Of a DNA stretch of 8,580 nucleotides, positions 1 through 6,402 are shown in pieces (the first letter of the stretch is position 1; each line of letters begins with the position of its first letter). The stretch is from the NCBI GenBank assembly GCA_009925905.1, contig RFPZ01000052.1, forward strand, positions 1-8,580. Reading direction: 5' to 3'. The notes under the pieces were generated by a model. The model was given only the letters and a program-made list of their open reading frames with translations. It searched no databases and had not been told where the DNA came from. This stretch comes from Candidatus Aquidulcis frankliniae. Lineage in GTDB: Bacteria > Chloroflexota > Limnocylindria > Limnocylindrales > Limnocylindraceae. The position numbers and the translations under genes are program-made.

Positions 1-302
1 CTGGAGCCCGCTCGCTTGCCTGCCACGGTGCAGATCTCGATAGGCCTGCCGCTCGGGTGATAGAGCTTCAGGCTATCGGCCTTGGGCTCCTCCACGAGGA
101 GCTCCCGGAGCACGGGGCTCGCGAGAACGGTCCCCGTTAGGTGCTGGTGCGCCACTTGCGCAAGGTCGAGGTCGAGCGAGAGAATGGGCACGCGCGGGAT
201 CTCACCGTGCCCGAGGCCCTCGAGGTCCACCGTCTGCGTCATGCGGATGGCCGCAGCGGCGCTAAGCATCGTCTTCGCCGAGCGGATGGCCGCGACGATG
301 GT
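1..302 (-). CDS. Partial phage terminase large subunit-like ATPase (internal fragment)
   Basis: The reverse strand is open from about 302 to the window edge and reads like a real protein, not an antisense shadow. Near its start is a P-loop-like stretch, IVAAIRSAKTMLSAAAA, followed by a segment with GEIPRVPILSLDLDLAQ, and further on HPSGRPIEICTVAGKRAGS. This order (deviant Walker A, then a strand with SLDLD, then a 'PSGR.IE...AG.RAGS' stretch ahead of where Walker B would fall) resembles the ATPase domain of Caudoviricetes large terminases, which pump DNA into procapsids. The Walker A lacks the usual Gly before Lys (AK instead of GK), as some terminases do. The N-terminal part expected before the P-loop is absent, because RuvB coding sequence on the other strand starts at 303. 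The C-terminal part, with Walker B and the nuclease, would lie outside the window. The coding nature is fairly secure; the terminase assignment is from memory of family patterns and is moderate. Confidence 0.5.
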
Positions 303-311
303 GACCTCGCG
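297..311. other. Breakpoint between phage-like sequence and ruvB
   Basis: Terminase-like coding on the minus strand (…VTIVAAIRS) and RuvB coding on the plus strand (DLAAIVRRSA…) abut within a few bases of each other around GGTGACCTC. Neither protein has the part that should lie across this point. No insertion sequence, target-site duplication, tRNA or att-like repeat is visible here. It may be a genuine recombination point or a chimeric join. Confidence 0.7.
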
Positions 312-761
312 GCAATCGTCCGCCGCTCCGCCGGCATCCTCGGGATTGAGATCGCCGCTGATGCAGCCGCGCTGATCGCAGCGCGCAGCCGCGGGACACC
401 GCGGGTCGCGAATCGCCTCTTACGCCGCGTTCGCGACGAGGTTCAGGTAGCCGGCTCCACCAACATCACCGTTGAGGCAGCCGCAACGGCACTGCAGGGC
501 CTGCAGATCGACGAGGCGGGACTTGATGCGACGGATCGAAAGCTGCTGACCGTCATGATTGACAAGTTCAATGGGGGACCAGTCGGTGTTGCCGCGATGG
601 CAGCGCTGCTCGGGGAGTCCGCCGATGCGCTGGAAGATGTCTTTGAGCCGTACCTGTTGCGTATCGGCTTCATTGACCGCACCCCGCAGGGTCGCGTCGT
701 AACCGATGCGGCTCGCGCCCACCTCGGCAAAGATTCAACATCGCTCTGGGGGAAACGCTGA
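303..761 (+). CDS. ruvB: Holliday junction branch-migration helicase RuvB, C-terminal fragment
   Basis: The frame encodes the last ~152 residues of RuvB, the hexameric AAA+ motor that drives RuvA-bound Holliday junctions. Homology begins exactly at DLAAIVRRSAGILGIEI, the helix of the small AAA+ lid. It continues through the sensor-2 motif RGTPRVANRLLRR and the C-terminal winged-helix DNA-binding domain (LDATDRKLLTVMIDKFNGGPVG, EPYLLRIGFIDRTPQGR). The Walker A, Walker B, sensor 1 and arginine-finger regions, about 185 residues of a ~340-residue protein, are missing. The frame stays open upstream to a GTG at 141, but 141-302 translates to no RuvB sequence and is antisense to the phage-like frame. 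This is therefore a 5'-truncated gene at a junction; as it stands it could not act as a motor. Its stop TGA (759-761) overlaps the proposed tgt start. queA, often found between ruvB and tgt, is absent. Confidence 0.9.
   Translation, partial: DLAAIVRRSAGILGIEIAADAAALIAARSRGTPRVANRLLRRVRDEVQVAGSTNITVEAAATALQGLQIDEAGLDATDRKLLTVMIDKFNGGPVGVAAMAALLGESADALEDVFEPYLLRIGFIDRTPQGRVVTDAARAHLGKDSTSLWGKR
748..757 (+). promoter_or_regulatory. Possible ribosome binding site for the CTG start of tgt
   Basis: A purine run, GGGGGA at 748-753 followed by AA, lies 4 nt ahead of CTG 758 inside the last codons of ruvB. With the CTGA overlap of start and stop, it supports translational coupling from ruvB to tgt. 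The match to the anti-Shine-Dalgarno is only moderate and the spacing is short. Confidence 0.4.
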
Positions 762-2074
762 ACCGATCGGCGCACTTCGCGGCGCTCTCTGATCCAACCA
801 CCCTGCCAACACGTGCCGGTGGCGCCGCGGAGTTCACGATTACCGCTCAGGACAAAACATCGCGCGCGCGAGCGGGTGAACTGCGTTTAGGGCACGGAGT
901 TGTTCAAACCCCAGACTTCATGCCTGTCGGTACGAATGCCACAGTAAAGTCCCTCGACCCAGACGATTTGAAGTCGCTTGGCGCGCAGATCATCCTCGCG
1001 AACACCTATCACCTCTACCTGCGTCCAGGACATGAGCGGGTGCAACGCTTCGGCGGCCTCCATAAGTTTATGCAGTGGGATCGACCGATCCTCACCGACT
1101 CGGGCGGCTTCCAGGTGGTCTCCCTCGGGCCGCTAATGCGTATCAACGAAGAGGGTGCAAGGTTCAGCAGTCATCTTGACGGTTCCATGCACCTCTTCAC
1201 GCCGGAGCGATCCATTGAGGTGCAGCAGGCGCTCGGTCCCGACATCGCCGTTGCCTTTGACCAGCCGGTGATGCCGGAGGGGAGTACCGTCCGTGAGGTG
1301 CGCCGGGCTATGGATCGCACACATCGCTGGGCGGTACGTTCGCTGCGCGCACACAACCGCCCAGGTCAAGCGCTCTTCGGTATTGCGCAGGGCGGCATCA
1401 ATCCTGAGCTGCGTGCTGAATCAGCGACCTACATCCGCTCACTTCCATTCGATGGCATCAACCTTGGCGGATTGGCGGGGGATGAAACCCCAGAGCAGCG
1501 CAACACCGCAATTGAGGCAACCGTCGCTGCGTTGGAGGGGGATACCCGTGTCCGCTACTTGATGGGCCTCGGTTCACCGGTCGATCTGCTGGAGGCGGTC
1601 CTGCGCGGCGTTGACCTCTTCGACTCCGTCTTGCCCGCCCGTGTCGCCCGCAATGGGCAGGCCTGGGTTACCGGGGGGCGCCTCAACTTGCGCAATGCGC
1701 GACACCTCGATGAGCAGGAGCCCGTTGATGCTCAGTGTGATTGCAGTACCTGTAGGCGCTTTAGTCGTGCCTATCTGGCGCACCTCTTCCGAGCCGAGGA
1801 GCTGCTGGCCTACCGCCTGCTCACGATCCATAACCTGCGCCACATGAGCGCCTTTATGGGGCAGGTTCGGGGAGCCATCACGTCGGGTACACTCGCCGCT
1901 GAACTGCCGCGCCTTCGGGCTGCGGCTGGGGGGCCGGGGACCCCCCGACTTGGAGCCGGCGACGAGCCGGGCGCCGTGCCAGAGCGCGGTGCGATGCAGC
2001 CGCGGTACGCCGCGGCAGGCAGACTGCGAGGAGCTCAGCAGAAAAGGGCTGTAGCGTCGGAAGATAAGGAGTAA
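758..2074 (+). CDS. tgt: tRNA-guanine(34) transglycosylase Tgt, probable CTG start
   Basis: Tgt swaps guanine-34 of GUN-anticodon tRNAs for preQ1, a step in queuosine synthesis. Visible hallmarks are TPDFMPVGTNATVKSL at the N-terminus, LTDSGGFQV with the general-acid/base Asp (codon 1097), FGIAQGGI, GGLAGDE, and GVDLFDSVLPAR with the nucleophile Asp (codon 1622). The zinc site follows: CDCSTC plus a His in TIHNLRH. The usual AFDEC segment reads AFDQP. The first in-frame ATG (920) falls inside the conserved N-terminus; the family sequence EFTITAQDKTSRARAGELRLG is encoded upstream from 830. Between the preceding in-frame stop at 674 and 920 there is no ATG, GTG or TTG. CTG 758, overlapping the ruvB stop as CTGA, is the best candidate and gives 438 residues; other rare starts, or an upstream start lost to damage, are possible. 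The last ~48 residues after RLRAAAG are Gly/Pro/Arg-rich and unlike the family, so the protein is longer than the usual ~375-390. It ends 3 nt before recA. Confidence 0.9.
   Translation: MNRSAHFAALSDPTTLPTRAGGAAEFTITAQDKTSRARAGELRLGHGVVQTPDFMPVGTNATVKSLDPDDLKSLGAQIILANTYHLYLRPGHERVQRFGGLHKFMQWDRPILTDSGGFQVVSLGPLMRINEEGARFSSHLDGSMHLFTPERSIEVQQALGPDIAVAFDQPVMPEGSTVREVRRAMDRTHRWAVRSLRAHNRPGQALFGIAQGGINPELRAESATYIRSLPFDGINLGGLAGDETPEQRNTAIEATVAALEGDTRVRYLMGLGSPVDLLEAVLRGVDLFDSVLPARVARNGQAWVTGGRLNLRNARHLDEQEPVDAQCDCSTCRRFSRAYLAHLFRAEELLAYRLLTIHNLRHMSAFMGQVRGAITSGTLAAELPRLRAAAGGPGTPRLGAGDEPGAVPERGAMQPRYAAAGRLRGAQQKRAVASEDKE
1928..1946 (+). other. GC hairpin in the tgt 3' tail
   Basis: GGGGGG (1928-1933) and CCCCCC (1941-1946) form a 6-bp all-GC stem around a 7-nt loop. 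It lies in the part of tgt coding for the non-conserved tail, about 130 nt upstream of recA. No U-tract follows, so it is not a simple intrinsic terminator. It could affect transcript stability or processing; this role is inference. Confidence 0.45.
1999..2016 (+). other. GC hairpin with tetraloop ahead of recA
   Basis: GCCGCGG (1999-2005) and CCGCGGC (2010-2016) form a perfect 7-bp stem closed by the tetraloop TACG, about 60 nt upstream of the recA start. It is the second strong hairpin in the tgt tail and has no U-tract. It may be a processing or mRNA-stability element in the tgt-recA transcript. Confidence 0.45.
2066..2071 (+). promoter_or_regulatory. Ribosome binding site of recA
   Basis: A perfect AAGGAG lies 6 nt ahead of the recA ATG and directly abuts the tgt stop codon (TAA 2072-2074). 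It is the clearest Shine-Dalgarno in the window, fitting the high expression usual for recA. Confidence 0.85.
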
Positions 2075-2077
2075 CCC

Positions 2078-3160
2078 ATGGCAGAGAAGAGCGAATCCAA
2101 GAAGAGCGCAGCCGTTGAGCCAAAGGAGGAGGGGAAGCCCTCCACTGAGCGCAGTCGAGCCGTAGACGCGGCGATCCTCACCATCGAGAAGCAGTTCGGT
2201 CGCGGCGCGATCATGAAGCTTGGTTCCCGCGAGCGTCTCGCAATTGATTCCATCCCAACCGGAGCGATCTCACTCGACATTGCCCTCGGTGTTGGTGGCC
2301 TTCCAAAGGGCCGCATCAGCGAGATCTACGGGCCAGAATCGTCCGGTAAGACGACGATTGCCCAACACATCATCGCCGAAGCCCAGCGCCGCGGCGGCGT
2401 CGCGGCCTTCATTGACGTTGAGCATGCTCTTGATTCGGCATATGCCGCACAGACAGGCGTAAACGTCAACGAACTCCTCGTGAGCCAGCCAGATACCGGC
2501 GAACAGGCCCTTGAGATCGCAGAAACGCTGATTCGTTCCGGCGGCGTCGACATTGTCGTTGTCGACTCGGTTGCGGCACTTGTGCCACGTGCCGAGATCG
2601 AGGGCGAGATGGGCGACTCGTTTGTCGGCATTCAAGCTCGTCTCATGAGCCAAGCGCTCCGTAAGTTGACCGGTGCAGTAGCCCGATCAAACACGGTGCT
2701 GCTCTTCACGAACCAGCTGCGCGAGAAGATCGGCGTCATGTATGGCAGTCCAGAGACGACTCCGGGCGGTCGTGCCCTGAAGTTTTACGCTTCAGTGCGC
2801 CTCGATATACGCCGCATTGAAACCATTAAGAACTCCACCGAGGCAGTGGGCTCTCGCGTGCGCGTGAAGGTTGTGAAGAACAAGGTGGCCGCACCATTCC
2901 GTATTGCAGAATTTGACATCATGTACGGCGAGGGCATCAGCATGGCTGGTGGTCTCCTCGATGTGGGCGTTGCAGCGGATGTGGTTTCCAAAACTGGCGC
3001 ATGGTTCAACTACGGTGACGTGCGACTCGGCCAAGGTCGCGAACAGGCGAAAGAGTTCCTCAAGGCAAATCCTGAAGTAGCCGCCGAGATTGACGCGAAA
3101 CTTCGCGCGATGTCGACGACGCTCGAGGTGCCTGTCGCCGTCGCTCCCGAAGCGGAGTAA
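2078..3160 (+). CDS. recA: Recombinase RecA
   Basis: RecA forms ATP-dependent filaments on single-stranded DNA, catalyses strand exchange, and stimulates LexA self-cleavage. The 360 residues start with a ~25-residue charged N-terminal extension rich in Lys, Glu and Ser. The N-terminal helix follows (AAILTIEKQFGRGAIMKLG), then Walker A GPESSGKT at 85-92 and the catalytic Glu in IDVEHALD (~115). Walker B VDIVVVDS lies at 158-164 and the L1 region around RAEIEGEMGD. The L2 and following signature is TNQLREKIGVMYGSPETTPGG at ~211-231. A C-terminal KNKVAAPFR motif and an acidic tail ending in PEAE close the protein. Length and motifs match the family (~340-360). ATG 2078 is fixed by a strong AAGGAG. 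I see no GAAC-N4-GTTC-type LexA box directly upstream; that DNA is the tgt tail, so recA may be read from an upstream or internal promoter. Confidence 0.98.
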   Translation: MAEKSESKKSAAVEPKEEGKPSTERSRAVDAAILTIEKQFGRGAIMKLGSRERLAIDSIPTGAISLDIALGVGGLPKGRISEIYGPESSGKTTIAQHIIAEAQRRGGVAAFIDVEHALDSAYAAQTGVNVNELLVSQPDTGEQALEIAETLIRSGGVDIVVVDSVAALVPRAEIEGEMGDSFVGIQARLMSQALRKLTGAVARSNTVLLFTNQLREKIGVMYGSPETTPGGRALKFYASVRLDIRRIETIKNSTEAVGSRVRVKVVKNKVAAPFRIAEFDIMYGEGISMAGGLLDVGVAADVVSKTGAWFNYGDVRLGQGREQAKEFLKANPEVAAEIDAKLRAMSTTLEVPVAVAPEAE

Positions 3161-3169
3161 CGGTGCGTC

Positions 3170-3778
3170 GTGGCTCGTCGCCGCGACCCTGAAGCGCAGA
3201 AAGCCCGCCGAGCAGCGGCAGAGGCCTCCGATGTGTTGGAGGCAGCTGCACGCTCGCTCAGTGGTGCGCCTCGCTCTCGCAGGAGCTTAGAAGAGCGCTT
3301 GATCACCGCTGGCTACCCCGAAGAGCATGTGCGTACCGCGGTTGCACGTCTCGTTGAGATCGGTCTCATCGACGATGAGCGGTTCGGGCAGGCCCTCCTA
3401 GATTCGCGCGATCGTTCGCGGCAGCGGGGTGATCGCGCGCTGATTCAGGAATTGAAGCGGCGGGGCATTGACGACGAGTTGGCGCAGCGCCTCCTGGCGC
3501 AACGCGCAGCGGGGGAGACCCTGAGCACGGAACCGGTCTGGGGAGCGACGCTACGCGTCGTCGAAGAGCACGGGGAAGGTGCCGAAGAGCGAGCCGCACG
3601 CGCAGCTCTCGCCAAACTGCGCCTTCGTGGTGGCGACGTCCGTGCCGAAGTGCAGCGACTGGCCCACGGGCTTGCCCGACGCGGGTTCCCGAGCGCCCTC
3701 TCTTGGCGCTTGGCTCGGGAGCGCGTCGAATCCGAAACTCGGACCCCGATGGGTGAGGGGGGTACCGACGAAGAGTAG
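3170..3778 (+). CDS. recX: Regulatory protein RecX
   Basis: RecX binds RecA filaments and usually limits their extension. The 202-residue product has a basic, Ala-rich N-terminus and then the three-helix RecX repeats. The first is recognisable as RSRRSLEERLITAGYPEEHV with VARLVEIGLIDDERFGQAL (residues ~36-76), including the hallmark L-I-D-D-E-R-F. The second is RGDRALIQELKRRGIDDELAQ (~86-106). A third, diverged repeat follows a ~30-residue insertion, ending with KLRLRGGDVRAEVQRLAHGLARRGFPSALSW. The start is the GTG 9 nt after the recA stop, with no clear Shine-Dalgarno, so coupling to recA translation is likely. Immediate position after recA is typical for this family and strengthens the call. 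The ends of the protein are poorly conserved, and another in-frame start close by cannot be excluded. Confidence 0.93.
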   Translation: MARRRDPEAQKARRAAAEASDVLEAAARSLSGAPRSRRSLEERLITAGYPEEHVRTAVARLVEIGLIDDERFGQALLDSRDRSRQRGDRALIQELKRRGIDDELAQRLLAQRAAGETLSTEPVWGATLRVVEEHGEGAEERAARAALAKLRLRGGDVRAEVQRLAHGLARRGFPSALSWRLARERVESETRTPMGEGGTDEE

Positions 3779-3805
3779 TTCCGCCACGCTCAGCGCCACG
3801 GGCGT

Positions 3806-3834
3806 TTGACCGATTCGGCGTGTAGGCGTAGCCT
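3806..3834 (+). promoter_or_regulatory. Possible sigma-70-type promoter before rny
   Basis: TTGACC (3806-3811) resembles a -35 box and is followed after 17 nt by TAGCCT (3829-3834), a weak -10. It lies in the only gap over 100 bp inside the operon (3779-3913), so rny-miaA-hflX may have its own promoter. The -10 match is poor and the call is tentative. Confidence 0.3.
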
Positions 3835-3913
3835 CTCCTCCCCAGCCACTGGCTGGATTTGTGACCTATTTACCGCGAGCCGGGCCGCGGGGCCAGCCTG
3901 GCAGGAGAGAGTC

Positions 3914-5440
3914 ATGCCTGATGTGAACGGGATCGTTCCCGTGTTGTTTGCTCTATTCGGCGTGGTAGTTGGGCTCGTGTTGCGAAGCGTGATTGCCGCT
4001 GCCTCCATTCGGGCCGCGAACCGTAAGGCCGCCGCCATCCTAGAGGAGGCGCGTCAGCAGCAGAGCGCCATGGTCATCGGCGCAAAGGGCGAGATCTCAC
4101 GCCTTCGTGCCGAGGCGGAGCTCGCGCAACAGGCTGACCGTGAGGCGGCTGCCGCAGAGGCTGAACGCCTTCGCCTTCGCGAAGTCACCCTAGGTGAGCG
4201 CGAAAGTTTCTTTGCCGGTCGCGAGGTTGCCATCGCAGAACGCGAACGCGCCCTTGTGGAGGAGTCCGTAGCCCTCGATGTGGCGCGGGCCAACGTGAAT
4301 ACCCGTCTTGCAGAGGTTGCCGGACTAGATCCCGAAACTGCTCGAACCGAGGTGCTCTCGCGATTCACCGAAGAGGCTGAGCGTGAGTCAAAGCGCCTCC
4401 AGGCAACCCTGGAGCGACGTGCGCAGGAAGATGCGGCCGACCGAGCACGCGACATGATCCTCACGGCCATGCAGCGCGTTGCGGCGGACCACAGCGCTGA
4501 ACACTCCGTCACCCATGTGAAACTCGCGAGCGACGAAATGAAGGGCCGGCTAATCGGCCGCGAGGGACGAAACATTCGCGCTCTTGAAGCAGCTACAGGG
4601 GTTGAACTGCTCATTGATGAAACGCCGCTTCAAGTTACGCTCTCTTCGTTCGATCCTGTGCGCCGCCAGGTGGCGCGCGTGGCACTTGAGCGCCTCATGC
4701 AAGATGGTCGAATTCATCCAATTCGCATCGAAGAGATTGTCGCTAAGGCGCAGGGCGAAGTTGATGCCGACTCATTGAAGAACGGCGAAGCAGCTGCGCT
4801 CAAGGTGGGCGTCACCGGAATCCCAACAGAGCTCCTTCGCATTCTTGGACGACTTCAGTGGCGTACGTCATTCGGCCAGAACGTCTTGCTCCATTCAATT
4901 GAGACTGCGCAAGTTGCTGGGGCGGTTGCCGGTGAACTCGGTATGGATATTCGTGCGGCCAAGGTTGGCGGACTCCTTCACGACATCGGCAAGGCGCTCG
5001 ATCATGAGATTGAAGGTACGCATGCGGCGATCGGCGCCGACCTTGCGCGCCGTCACGGAATGCCCGAAGGCATTGTTAACGCGATTGCTGCGCACCATCA
5101 AGAGGTGGAGTGCACCGCGCGTGAAGCTCCAATCGTGCAGGTTGCCGACGCCATTAGCGCAGCACGACCTGGCGCACGCGGAGACCAGGGTGAAGCGCAC
5201 CTACGTCGACTAGAAGATCTGCAGCAGATTGCTCTTGGATTTGAGGGTGTCGAGAAGGTGTACGCCGTGCAGGCCGGTCGAGAGGTGCGCATTTTGGTTC
5301 GCCCCGATCAGGTCAACGACGAACAGGCGCGCACCATTGCCCACGATGTGGTCAAACGCATCGAAGAGCAGCTTGCATATCCAGGGCAGATTCGCGTCAC
5401 AGTGATTCGCGAGACGCGGGCGGTCGATTACGCCCGATAG
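3914..5440 (+). CDS. rny: Ribonuclease Y
   Basis: RNase Y is a membrane-anchored endoribonuclease that begins decay and processing of mRNAs. From ATG 3914 it is 508 residues, close to the family's ~510-520. Domains in order are a transmembrane anchor (residues ~7-30, IVPVLFALFGVVVGLVL) and a long Ala/Glu/Arg-rich coiled coil (~35-195). The KH RNA-binding domain has the GRLIGREGRNIR loop (211-222). The HD hydrolase domain has LLHSIETA, LLHDIGKALDHE (HD at 356-357), AAHHQEVE and VADAISAARPGAR. A C-terminal ferredoxin-like part follows, with GVEKVYAVQAGREVRILV. The start is chosen for the AGGAGAGA 3-10 nt upstream and because translation then begins just before the anchor; the frame is open to TTG 3806 but that would add a non-family leader. 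miaA starts 1 nt after the stop. Confidence 0.97.
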   Translation: MPDVNGIVPVLFALFGVVVGLVLRSVIAAASIRAANRKAAAILEEARQQQSAMVIGAKGEISRLRAEAELAQQADREAAAAEAERLRLREVTLGERESFFAGREVAIAERERALVEESVALDVARANVNTRLAEVAGLDPETARTEVLSRFTEEAERESKRLQATLERRAQEDAADRARDMILTAMQRVAADHSAEHSVTHVKLASDEMKGRLIGREGRNIRALEAATGVELLIDETPLQVTLSSFDPVRRQVARVALERLMQDGRIHPIRIEEIVAKAQGEVDADSLKNGEAAALKVGVTGIPTELLRILGRLQWRTSFGQNVLLHSIETAQVAGAVAGELGMDIRAAKVGGLLHDIGKALDHEIEGTHAAIGADLARRHGMPEGIVNAIAAHHQEVECTAREAPIVQVADAISAARPGARGDQGEAHLRRLEDLQQIALGFEGVEKVYAVQAGREVRILVRPDQVNDEQARTIAHDVVKRIEEQLAYPGQIRVTVIRETRAVDYAR

Positions 5441-5441
5441 C

Positions 5442-6395
5442 ATGTTAACCCTACCGATCCTCGCGATCGGTGGGCCTACCGCGGTGGGGAAGAGCGCCGC
5501 CGCGCTTGCGCTAGCGGACGCTCTCGACACTGCTGGAGTGAGTTCTGTCTTGGTGTCGGCAGACTCGCGCCAGGTGTTCCGCGGTTTTGATATCGGCACC
5601 GACAAGATCAATGCTGAAATCCGCGCCGTTCGGCCGCACGCCTGCATCGACATAGCCGAAGCGAGCGATCCCTTCACCCTGTACGACTGGCTCGACGCCG
5701 CACGGTCAGCGATTGCCAATCACGCTCGGGCAAGCGGGGGAGAGGGGATCGCGATTGTGGTGGGTGGTACCGGGCTCTACCAGCGGGGCCTGCTGAAGGG
5801 CTTCCTCTCGGGTGGCGCCCGTCCAAGCAACCCACTGATTCGATCTCAGCTTGAGCTGCAGTTCGCCAATTCGGGCCGTGAGCCACTTGATACGGAACTC
5901 CGTGAACGAAATCCGGCGGCCGCTGATGCAGTGGCCACCGCGAGCGCCCGACGGCTTATCCGAACGCTGGAGATCGTACGCCTCGGCGGTGATCCGCTCG
6001 TTGAAGAGGAGAATCCTTGGGCCGCGCCGACGGCGTACGTGCAACTTGATGACACTAATTTTGAACGTCACCGTGCTGCAATCAATGCGCGTGTACGAGC
6101 GCAGTTCGACGGAGGCCTTGTCGAAGAGACCGAACACCTCGCGGCACGCCTTCCATTAGAGACTCCGGCACTCTCCGGTATTGGATATCGCGAAGCGCAG
6201 GCGTATATCGACCAAATCATGGATCGTGAGCGCGCCATCGGTACTGCGGCAACACGAACGTGGGCGTATGCCCGCCGACAGCGCACCTGGTACCGCGGCG
6301 AGGAGCTTGTTGAGACGGTTGCAACCGACGGGCGCTCTGCAGCAGAGATTGCGCAGAGCCTCCTGCCGCACGCGCTGCGGATCGCGGTACGCTAG
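5442..6395 (+). CDS. miaA: tRNA dimethylallyltransferase MiaA
   Basis: MiaA transfers a dimethylallyl group from DMAPP to N6 of A37 in tRNAs reading UNN codons, giving i6A37. The 317-residue length is typical. Visible motifs are the P-loop GPTAVGKS at 11-18, DSRQVFRGFDIGTDK at 41-55 (family DSMQVYRGMDIGTAK, holding the catalytic Asp), GGTGLYQRGLLKG at 108-120, NPAAADAV and RRLIRTLEIVRLGG in the tRNA-binding insertion, LSGIGYREA at ~244-252, and the C-terminal ARRQRTWYRG at ~277-286. Several normally strong positions are substituted (Met to Arg in DSMQ, Tyr to Phe in VYRG), but all key P-loop and catalytic residues remain. ATG 5442 lies 1 nt after the rny stop and has no clear Shine-Dalgarno, so translation is probably coupled to rny. 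miaB, a frequent partner, is not in the window. Confidence 0.96.
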   Translation: MLTLPILAIGGPTAVGKSAAALALADALDTAGVSSVLVSADSRQVFRGFDIGTDKINAEIRAVRPHACIDIAEASDPFTLYDWLDAARSAIANHARASGGEGIAIVVGGTGLYQRGLLKGFLSGGARPSNPLIRSQLELQFANSGREPLDTELRERNPAAADAVATASARRLIRTLEIVRLGGDPLVEEENPWAAPTAYVQLDDTNFERHRAAINARVRAQFDGGLVEETEHLAARLPLETPALSGIGYREAQAYIDQIMDRERAIGTAATRTWAYARRQRTWYRGEELVETVATDGRSAAEIAQSLLPHALRIAVR

Positions 6396-6402
6396 AGGGA
6401 CA

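Noticed and set aside
243..293. 12-bp direct repeat GCGGATGGCCGC at 243-254 and 282-293 next to the left junction
   Set aside because: Both copies are in the same minus-strand frame and encode AAIR twice within a plausible protein, so it is more likely coding coincidence than an att or recombination site.
82..375. Plus-strand open frame of 97 aa across the left junction
   Set aside because: It is Ser/Arg-rich, spans two unrelated coding segments in a third frame and has no recognisable motifs.
3806..3913. N-terminal extension of RNase Y from TTG 3806
   Set aside because: ATG 3914 has a good Shine-Dalgarno and places the transmembrane anchor at the N-terminus, as in the family. The TTG falls in a possible -35 element.
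4054..4614. Long minus-strand open frame (186 aa) opposite rny
   Set aside because: It is Ser/Arg/Ala-rich antisense of the rny coiled-coil and KH region, a typical shadow in GC-rich DNA, with no protein-like motifs.
6181..6402. Upstream extension of HflX overlapping the miaA 3' end
   Set aside because: The translated extension is unlike HflX and lies antiphase to good MiaA coding; GTG 6403 with GAGGGA gives a normal-length HflX.
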